Below are positions 1 to 4,783 of a stretch of DNA of 6,442 nucleotides, piece by piece (the stretch's first letter is position 1; each line of letters begins with the position of its first letter). The translations under genes and the position numbers were made by a program. This DNA is from Acidimicrobiia bacterium. Its GTDB lineage: Bacteria > Actinomycetota > Acidimicrobiia > Acidimicrobiales > Aldehydirespiratoraceae. The notes beneath the pieces were generated by a model. The model saw only the letters and a list, made by a program, of their open reading frames with translations. It searched no databases and was not told the DNA's origin. Location: NCBI GenBank assembly GCA_022824605.1, contig JAJDZO010000097.1, positions 1-6,442 of the forward strand, written 5' to 3'.

Positions 1-207
1 GGCTGGCCCAGCTTCTGGGAGGCGCTCGACCCCGACACAGTCGAGATCCACACCGACCGCAGCTACGGCATGCTCCGCGAGGAAGCGGTCTGCGCCAACT
101 GCGGCGCCCACCTCGGCCACCGATTTCCGGACGGCCCCCAACCCACCGGCGAGCGCTACTGCATGAACTCAGCCTCCCTCCGCTTGGAGCCAAACGCCGC
201 CTCCTAA
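1..207 (+). CDS. msrB: Peptide-methionine (R)-S-oxide reductase MsrB, 3' part
   Basis: MsrB reduces methionine-R-sulfoxide in oxidised proteins back to methionine, normally in the cytoplasm with thioredoxin as reductant. Only the last 68 residues are in the window; the 5' end lies upstream of base 1. The visible part opens with the family signature GWPSFW. It continues with CANCGAHLGHRFPDGP, which supplies the second cysteine pair of the structural zinc site, and then PTGERYCMNS, whose Cys is the catalytic nucleophile of the family. It ends about 13 residues after that motif with a TAA stop, a normal C-terminus, so the gene looks intact at this end. The first zinc Cys pair and any resolving Cys would be outside the window. 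Identification is based on these motifs and is secure; start and full length cannot be judged. Confidence 0.96.
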   Translation, partial: GWPSFWEALDPDTVEIHTDRSYGMLREEAVCANCGAHLGHRFPDGPQPTGERYCMNSASLRLEPNAAS

Positions 208-222
208 GCGGGCGGGCAGATA

Positions 223-278
223 GGTGCAGGCGTGTCGCGCCGAGGCGGGGGGTTTCCCGCTCTTGCTCGCAACGCTCA
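223..278 (+). repeat. Dispersed intergenic repeat, copy A
   Basis: This 56-base stretch aligns without gaps to 4640-4695 on the same strand, with 46 of 56 identical positions by my manual count. The best conserved part is the run around GTTTCCCG (252-259) and the CTTG/CGCTCA segment after it. It fills most of the gap between the msrB stop and the acetyltransferase start and has no obvious promoter or terminator character. The same element sits in an unrelated gap upstream of rimO, so it is a dispersed element rather than part of either gene. Confidence 0.7.
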
Positions 279-291
279 TCGGTTGGCAGAC

Positions 292-1284
292 GTGCGGATT
301 GTTGATTCTCGGTCGCTAGTTCGCGCGGACTTCGACGCGGCGCTGGCGCTCCAGCAGGGGCTGGACCGCAGGCGCGACTCTGACCTTCCCGTCACTCCGG
401 CGGCTGAGTTGCAGGGCGTGTTCGACGACGATGCCACCGACTACTGCCGCCACCAGCGGGTGGTGGCCTTCGACGGCGAGCGGGCCGTCGCCATCGGCCA
501 TGTCGAACTGGCCATCGATCCCGCCAACGCGGCTCTGGCCGTGGTCGAGATCACGCCGGCGAGCGACGAGACGTCGGCTGCGGTGCTGCGAGAGCTGCTG
601 GGGCGAGCCCGTCGCGACGGACGGACCTCGGTGATCGCCATGGGCGACCACAACCCGGCGGCACATGACTTCTGGACCGGGTTGGGCGCGGAACTGCGCT
701 ACACCGAACAGGAGTCGTCGCTGGATGTGGCCGCCGTGGACGGCGAAGTTATGGACGGGTGGGTCGCGGCCGCCCCGGCGGACCTGGACCTGATCCACTG
801 GCGGCACCGCTGCCCCGACGAGTGGATCCACGCGGTGGTGGCCACCGCCAACGCCATGAACGACGCCCCCACCGACGACCTCGACATGGCCGACACCACC
901 GTCGACGCAGCCATGGTGAAGGCCGAGATCGAGGCCCGAGCGGCCCGCGGACTCGAGTTCTGGGGCCTGCTGGCCGTGACCGCCGACGGCGATGCGGCCG
1001 GCTCCACCGAGGTGTTCGTCAACCGCCACCGGCCCGCAGCCTCGTGGCAGTGGTCGACGGTGGTGCTGCCCGCGCACCGGGGCCGCCGGATCGGGCGCTG
1101 GCTCAAGGCAGCCATGTGGCAGCGGCTCCGAGCCGACGAACCCGACGTGACCGGCCTTCAGACCGGCAACGCGGCCAGCAACGCCCACATGCTGGCCATC
1201 AACAACGCTATGGGCTTCAAGCCCACCCACCTCACAGCGTGCTGGCAGGCCAACCTCGACGTACTGGAGTCCCGCCTCGGTTGA
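292..1284 (+). CDS. Tandem-GNAT family N-acetyltransferase
   Basis: Probable acetyl-CoA-dependent N-acyltransferase of 330 residues with two GNAT folds; the substrate is unknown. The C-terminal domain carries the recognisable acetyl-CoA loop, VVLPAHRGRRIGRW (HRGRRIG at about residues 262-268), followed by NAHMLAINNAMGF (about 297-309), the usual Asn/Gly-Phe motif of this fold. The linker motif NDAPTDDLD (about 190-198) and the QWSTVV strand resemble a two-domain GNAT family of actinobacteria. The N-terminal half (about 1-150) keeps a GNAT-like end (DFWTGLGAEL) but has no R-x-x-G-x-G/A loop, so only the second domain is likely to bind acetyl-CoA. I chose GTG at 292, giving MRIVDSRS, a typical GNAT first strand. 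The frame is open back to GTG 232, but those 20 codons fall almost wholly in the dispersed repeat. No clear Shine-Dalgarno precedes either start. It converges on cinA, with 78 bases between their stops. Confidence 0.85.
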   Translation: MRIVDSRSLVRADFDAALALQQGLDRRRDSDLPVTPAAELQGVFDDDATDYCRHQRVVAFDGERAVAIGHVELAIDPANAALAVVEITPASDETSAAVLRELLGRARRDGRTSVIAMGDHNPAAHDFWTGLGAELRYTEQESSLDVAAVDGEVMDGWVAAAPADLDLIHWRHRCPDEWIHAVVATANAMNDAPTDDLDMADTTVDAAMVKAEIEARAARGLEFWGLLAVTADGDAAGSTEVFVNRHRPAASWQWSTVVLPAHRGRRIGRWLKAAMWQRLRADEPDVTGLQTGNAASNAHMLAINNAMGFKPTHLTACWQANLDVLESRLG

Positions 1285-1362
1285 GAAGCCGATGCGGCGG
1301 GAACTTCAAGCAGTCGGCCACCGGTGATGTGATTGAACGCTTGAGGTTCGGAGTCGTTCAGC

Positions 1363-2640
1363 TCAGCCCTCGCGAGCCAGCAGGCGGGTTCGCAGCAGGT
1401 TGAGAGCGGTGATGGTGCCGAGTTGGCGCACCATCACCCTCGCCATGTTGAAGCGCACCCGCACCGCCTCGCCCTCGCCGTCGAGATGCAGACCGATCCA
1501 CACGGTGCCCGGCTCGGCGCCTTCGTGGCTCTCCGGGCCGGCCGCGCCGGTGGTGGACAGCCCCACATCGGCGCCCAGCACCCGGCACGCTCCGGCGGCC
1601 ATGGCCTGTGCCATCTCGGAGCTGACCGCATACACGTCCGGCGCGCCGAGAACGCCCGTCTTGACCGCCCGGTCATAGGGCACGACCGCGCCGCGCAGCA
1701 CGTCGCTGGCGCCGGGAACCTCGGTGAGGCGAGCCGAGATGAGTCCGCCGGTCACCGACTCCGCCAACCCCAAGGTCAGGCCGCCCGATCGCATCAAATC
1801 CAGAACGACCGACTCCATGGTGTCGTCGTCGGTGCCGAACACCGCCTCGCCGATCACCGCCCGTGCCCTCGACTCCACCGCTGACAGCACCCCGAGAGCG
1901 GTCTCGTCGTCGGGCGCCTTGGCGGTGATGCGAACCTTGAGACCCTCCATGCCGCTGGCCAGGAAGGCGATGGTGGCCGCTCCGGTGGCGTCGAGGCGTC
2001 GCATCTCGGGCTCCAGAAGCTCGGCCAGGCCCGACTCGGAGTGGCCCCAAGTGCGCAGCGTCCGGCTGCGGATCACATGGCGCTGCACCGCCCGGCTCTG
2101 CAGGTCGGGGAGCACGCACTCGCTGACCATCCTCTTCATCTCCCACGGAACGCCGGGAACGGCGTAGATCACCCTGGCGGCACCGTCGGCTGCGCCTGCA
2201 GCACCAGCGCCTCGCCGCAGCGGGCAGATCAGACCGGGAGCGGTGCCGGGCTGCACGTCCATCACCCGCGCCCCCTCGGGCACATCGGCCTGCTGCAGGT
2301 TGTTGGCCGGCATCTCGCGGTCTCGCCGGTAGAACATCGCCCTGATCCGTTCGACCACGGCGTCGTCGCGGTGCAACTCCACCCCCATCACAGCCGCGAT
2401 CGCTTCTCGGGTGATGTCGTCGGGAGTGGGACCGAGGCCTCCGCAAACGATCACCGCGTCGCTGCGGTCCAGCGCCTGCTCCAGCGCGGCGGTCATCCGG
2501 GCGAGATTGTCGCCGACCTTGGTCTGGAAATGGCTGTCGATGCCGGCCAGCGCGAGCTGCTCTCCAATCCACGATGAGTTGGTGTCGACGATCTGGCCGA
2601 GCAGCAGCTCAGTCCCGACAGCCACCACCTCACACTGCAC
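1363..2640 (-). CDS. cinA: CinA-family protein, two-domain (NMN deamidase / ADP-ribose pyrophosphatase type)
   Basis: CinA proteins join an N-terminal COG1058 domain (molybdopterin-binding fold, associated with ADP-ribose pyrophosphatase activity) to a C-terminal PncC domain that deamidates nicotinamide mononucleotide in pyridine-nucleotide salvage. They are cytoplasmic. The 425-residue product begins QCEVVAVGTELLLGQIVDTN, carries GGLGPTPDDITREA at 67-80 and VPGVPWEMKRM at 161-171, then the PncC half with AESVTGG at 293-299, the VPYDRAVKTGVLG strand near 320-332 and TGAAGP at 364-369. Length is normal for the two-domain form. Both domains look intact. One oddity is an Ala/Gly-rich stretch (about 143-155) just before VIYAVPGVP, where relatives usually have a short turn. 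The GTG start at 2640 has only AGG five bases upstream; it is fixed by the family N-terminus. It is the last gene of the rimO-pgsA-cinA cluster and ends facing the GNAT gene, not recA. Actual activities are inferred from family. Confidence 0.93.
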   Translation of the reverse strand: MQCEVVAVGTELLLGQIVDTNSSWIGEQLALAGIDSHFQTKVGDNLARMTAALEQALDRSDAVIVCGGLGPTPDDITREAIAAVMGVELHRDDAVVERIRAMFYRRDREMPANNLQQADVPEGARVMDVQPGTAPGLICPLRRGAGAAGAADGAARVIYAVPGVPWEMKRMVSECVLPDLQSRAVQRHVIRSRTLRTWGHSESGLAELLEPEMRRLDATGAATIAFLASGMEGLKVRITAKAPDDETALGVLSAVESRARAVIGEAVFGTDDDTMESVVLDLMRSGGLTLGLAESVTGGLISARLTEVPGASDVLRGAVVPYDRAVKTGVLGAPDVYAVSSEMAQAMAAGACRVLGADVGLSTTGAAGPESHEGAEPGTVWIGLHLDGEGEAVRVRFNMARVMVRQLGTITALNLLRTRLLAREG

Positions 2641-2664
2641 GTCGACCTACTGCGAGTTCCGGGA
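2634..2664 (-). repeat. Direct repeat at pgsA/cinA junction, cinA-proximal copy
   Basis: This 31-base unit matches 2706-2736 at 30 of 31 positions, at a period of 72 bases; the single difference is T2642 versus C2714. Read on the minus strand it contains codons for RNSQ, a TAG stop (2649-2647), an AGG overlapping that stop, and the GTG that starts cinA (2640-2638). It therefore carries the whole stop-AGG-GTG junction module. Confidence 0.85.
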
Positions 2665-2712
2665 ACGGGGAGCCTGCAACTCGACGTGCTCCCGGCAAGG
2701 CTTCAACTGCAC
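2647..2712 (-). CDS. Possible 21-residue small ORF between pgsA and cinA
   Basis: Read on the minus strand, GTG at 2712-2710 opens a 21-codon frame ending at TAG 2649-2647. It begins M-Q-L-K, as cinA begins M-Q-C-E, and ends SRNSQ-stop, exactly as pgsA does. Its start has the same AGG-five-bases-GTG context as the cinA start, because both lie in copies of the 31-base repeat. It starts seven bases after the pgsA stop and ends six bases before the cinA start, and all three share one reading frame. It may be a translated leader or coupling peptide, or simply a by-product of the duplication. The product has no recognisable motif and nothing here shows that it is made, so treat it as a candidate only. 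Confidence 0.25.
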   Translation of the reverse strand: MQLKPCREHVELQAPRSRNSQ

Positions 2713-2736
2713 GCCGACCTACTGCGAGTTCCGGGA
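2706..2736 (-). repeat. Direct repeat at pgsA/cinA junction, pgsA-proximal copy
   Basis: Partner of 2634-2664. On the minus strand it encodes the last codons of pgsA (RNSQ), the pgsA TAG stop (2721-2719), AGG, and a GTG at 2712. Weaker similarity extends into the pgsA coding side: a CAG-GC pair of codons precedes the SRNSQ codons in both copies, with one codon more in the pgsA copy. This suggests the duplicated segment was longer than 31 bases and has since diverged. Confidence 0.85.
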
Positions 2737-3318
2737 TCCGGACTGCGCCTGCACCGAACGGCTGTCTCGCATGTACTGCAGGCCGGTGACCACGGTGAAC
2801 GCCACCGCCACCCACAGCGCCGCCGTCAGCACCGCATCGGCGTTCTCCAGGCTCGGCATGATCGCCATAGCCAGCGCCACGCCCTGCACGAAGGTCTTGT
2901 ACTTGGCCGAGCGTCGAGCCGGGATCGACACTCCCTCTCCCGCCCACCGGGCCCGCCAGGCGGTGATGCCCAGTTCACGGAAGGCGAGGATGGTGACCGG
3001 CACCCACCAGTACCGTTCCACCGCCACCAAGCAGAAGGCGGCTCCCAGCACCACCACCTTGTCGGCCAGCGGATCAAGGAACGCTCCGCTGCGGCTGGTG
3101 ACGTTGGCCCGCCGAGCCACCCGCCCGTCGAAGAAGTCGGTGCCGGCCATGGCCACCCCCAGACCGAAGGCGGCCCACGACGCCCCCCGGCTATCGGATG
3201 CCTGCAGGATCAGCAGGAACAGCAGCGGCGACAGCAGCAACCGGGCCAGCGTCAACAGATTGGCCGGATGCAGCAGGCTGGCCTGGGTGGGCGCCTCCGC
3301 CGCGCCCGGCGCGCTCAC
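2719..3318 (-). CDS. pgsA: CDP-diacylglycerol-glycerol-3-phosphate 3-phosphatidyltransferase
   Basis: Integral membrane enzyme that transfers the phosphatidyl group from CDP-diacylglycerol to glycerol-3-phosphate, the committed step to phosphatidylglycerol. The 199-residue product has the complete CDP-alcohol phosphatidyltransferase signature D-x2-D-G-x2-A-R-x8-G-x3-D-x3-D, with D61, D64, G65, A68, R69, G78, D82 and D86 all present. It begins with NLLTLARLLLSPLLFLLI (about 20-37), the usual first membrane helix. Further hydrophobic segments lie around 47-60, 87-100, 105-118, 145-156 and 164-182. Length fits PgsA. CDP-alcohol transferases share this motif, so phosphatidylglycerol-phosphate synthase rather than another alcohol acceptor rests partly on the rimO-pgsA-cinA context. 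GTG 3318 overlaps the rimO TGA as GTGA (3315-3318), with GGAGG four bases upstream, so translation is probably coupled to rimO. The last codons (SRNSQ) lie in the 72-base-period duplication, and the hydrophilic tail after about residue 183 may be non-essential. Confidence 0.93.
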   Translation of the reverse strand: MSAPGAAEAPTQASLLHPANLLTLARLLLSPLLFLLILQASDSRGASWAAFGLGVAMAGTDFFDGRVARRANVTSRSGAFLDPLADKVVVLGAAFCLVAVERYWWVPVTILAFRELGITAWRARWAGEGVSIPARRSAKYKTFVQGVALAMAIMPSLENADAVLTAALWVAVAFTVVTGLQYMRDSRSVQAQSGSRNSQ

Positions 3319-4583
3319 GCCGCCTCCAGGTCGCAGCCGGCGGCGGCGGTGACGGTCACCTCCGCGAAGGTACCGGCCGCCAGACCGGCGGGCACATGTA
3401 CGACCCCGTCGATCTCGGGAGCCTCACGGTGGGTGCGGCCCACGCCCGGCTCGTCCACCAGCACCTCGACGCGGCGACCGACCAGCATGTCGCGGCGCTG
3501 GGCGGTGATGGCGTCCTGCAGCTCGCCCAGCTCGGCCAGCCTCTCTGCCCGCAGGCTGTCGTCCACCTGGCCGTCGAGGGTGCACGAGTAGGTTCCCGCC
3601 TCCTCGGAGTAGGCGAAGAACCCGCACCAGTCGAGCTGGGCCTCCTCCACGAAGCGCAAGAGCCGGTCGTGGTCGGTCTCGGTCTCACCGGGATAGCCGA
3701 CGATGAAGTTGGAACGGAAGGCGGCCTCCGGCTCGCGCCGGCGGATCGCTTCGATTCGGGCCAGGAACCGCTCGCCGTCGCCCCATCGTCGCATGCGGCG
3801 CAGCAGCGGCCGAGACACATGCTGCAGCGACAGGTCGAAGTAGGGCACCCCGGTGGCGCAGATGGCCTCTATCAGGGTGTCGTCGAGGTCGGACGGATAG
3901 AGGTACAGCAGCCGGGTGCGGGCAACCCGGGCGGCCACCGCCTCCACCAGCGCCACGATGCGGCGCTGTCTGTGCGGGAGGTCGCGCCCGTAGGAGGCGA
4001 GGTCCTGGGCCACCAGCACGATCTCGACCGCGTCGAGTTGTTCGACCTCGGTGAGGATCTGTTCGACGGTGCGGCTGCGCTGGGGACCGCGGAAGCTGGG
4101 GATGGCGCAGAAGCCGCAGGCCCGGTCGCAGCCCTCGGCGATCTTCACATACGCCCAGGGACTCTGCGCCCGGGGCCGGGGCAGGTTCAACAGATCGAAC
4201 GCCGGGACGGAGCGCGCCGGGCGACGACCGAGCTCCACCCGCACGCCTGCGCTCTGCGGCGGCATCGCGGTTCCAGAGGTCAGGGCCATGCCGAAACCGG
4301 CTATGTGGTCGGCTTCGGGCAGCGCCTCGGCCAACTCGTCGCCGTACCGTTCGGCGAGGCAGCCCGTCACCACCAGCGAAGCTCCGGGCGCCTTGGCGTC
4401 GGCCAGCGCCAGGATCGTGTCGATCGACTCCTGGCGGGCCTCCTCCACGAACGCGCAGGTGTTGACGACCACCATGTCGGCCTCCGCGGTGGCCCGAGCC
4501 GGCAACAGCCCGTCGGCTTCGAGCAGGCCGACGAGCTTGTCGGAGTCCACCTGGTTCTTGGGGCACCCCAGCGTGTGCACCAC
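3315..4583 (-). CDS. rimO: Ribosomal protein S12 methylthiotransferase RimO
   Basis: Radical-SAM enzyme that adds a methylthio group to a conserved Asp of ribosomal protein S12, in the cytoplasm. From GTG 4583 the product is 422 residues. The N-terminal methylthiotransferase domain supplies the auxiliary-cluster cysteines C7 (LGCPKNQVDSDK), C43 (VNTCAFVEEARQES) and C75 (VTGCLAERYG). The radical-SAM domain holds the CxxxCxxC cluster site C152/C156/C159 (EGCDRACGFCAIPSFRG), SLQHVSRPLLRRM near 252-264 and FIVGYPGET near 293-301. A TRAM domain follows at about 366-414. LGCPKNxVDS and the AYSEEAGT motif fit RimO better than MiaB. The start is uncertain: GTG 4583 leaves only four residues before LGCPKN and no good Shine-Dalgarno. 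GTG 4580 is also possible, and the frame stays open upstream through GTG 4712 and 4727, but that stretch crosses a dispersed repeat and does not look like RimO. It overlaps pgsA by four bases. Confidence 0.95.
   Translation of the reverse strand: MVHTLGCPKNQVDSDKLVGLLEADGLLPARATAEADMVVVNTCAFVEEARQESIDTILALADAKAPGASLVVTGCLAERYGDELAEALPEADHIAGFGMALTSGTAMPPQSAGVRVELGRRPARSVPAFDLLNLPRPRAQSPWAYVKIAEGCDRACGFCAIPSFRGPQRSRTVEQILTEVEQLDAVEIVLVAQDLASYGRDLPHRQRRIVALVEAVAARVARTRLLYLYPSDLDDTLIEAICATGVPYFDLSLQHVSRPLLRRMRRWGDGERFLARIEAIRRREPEAAFRSNFIVGYPGETETDHDRLLRFVEEAQLDWCGFFAYSEEAGTYSCTLDGQVDDSLRAERLAELGELQDAITAQRRDMLVGRRVEVLVDEPGVGRTHREAPEIDGVVHVPAGLAAGTFAEVTVTAAAGCDLEAA
3323..3327 (-). promoter_or_regulatory. 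Ribosome binding site of pgsA
   Basis: GGAGG on the minus strand, four bases before GTG 3318 and inside the last codons of rimO. It is one of the two clear Shine-Dalgarno matches I found. It supports the overlapping GTGA start, because no other start in this frame has a comparable site. Confidence 0.7.
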
Positions 4584-4639
4584 GAAGGACTGTGGCCCTA
4601 CGGACGTGGCTTGGATGCTGCTTCGAGGGCGCGCCGATG

Positions 4640-4695
4640 GGTGCAGGGTTGTGGCGTCGGGGCGGGGCGTTTCCCGTTCTTGTTCGCTGCGCTCA
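4640..4695 (+). repeat. Dispersed intergenic repeat, copy B
   Basis: Ungapped partner of 223-278 (46 of 56 identical). It occupies the 190-base gap between the capA stop and the rimO start. Relative to the adjacent rimO start it is reversed, whereas copy A runs with the gene beside it, so it is not a promoter of fixed orientation. Read on the minus strand in the rimO frame it encodes ERSEQERETPRP. Copy A in the equivalent frame encodes ERCEQERETPRL. Confidence 0.7.
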
Positions 4696-4708
4696 CGGTC
4701 CGCCCAAA

Positions 4709-4735
4709 CCACGGCCTCGCTGCCCACGGCCTCGC
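4709..4735. repeat. Short tandem repeat in capA-rimO gap
   Basis: A 12-base word, CCACGGCCTCGC, occurs at 4709-4720 and again at 4724-4735, a period of 15 bases. It lies next to dispersed repeat copy B in the non-coding gap. No binding protein or function can be assigned from the sequence. Confidence 0.55.
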
Positions 4736-4767
4736 CCGTTTGGAGCACGCTCGCTCGCCTATTCGCT

Positions 4768-4783
4768 CGGCCTCTAGAGGCCG
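4768..4783. repeat. Perfect 16-base palindrome over capA stop codon
   Basis: CGGCCTCTAGAGGCCG is fully self-complementary and contains the capA TAG (4776-4774, minus strand). As RNA it could form a six-pair GC-rich stem with a CTAG loop. No T-run follows on the minus strand, so it is not a classical intrinsic terminator. It could stabilise a 3' end, help factor-dependent termination, or be a protein site. Its position at the last codon of capA, before the 190-base gap, suits a transcript end. Confidence 0.5.

Noticed and set aside
208..291. Promoter for the GNAT gene
   Set aside because: I could not find a -35/-10 pair with acceptable spacing; most of the gap is the dispersed repeat, and read-through from msrB is equally possible.
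316..1230. Long open frame antisense to the GNAT gene (and similar antisense frames opposite cinA and rimO)
   Set aside because: Compositional shadow of a GC-rich gene: Gly/His/Val/Arg-rich product, no motif, and wholly opposite a gene with clear family features.
1334..1360. Inverted repeat TGAACG / CGTTCA between the convergent GNAT and cinA stops as a bidirectional terminator
   Set aside because: Six-pair stem with a 15-base loop and no T-run on either side; too weak to call.
2211..2232. CGGGCAGAT-like word shared with 213-222
   Set aside because: A short match of about nine bases in GC-rich DNA with no extension; not a third copy of the dispersed repeat.
2634..2736. The two 31-base repeats as a minimal CRISPR array
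   Set aside because: Only two copies, lying in the ends and starts of adjacent genes, with an in-frame interval and no cas genes.
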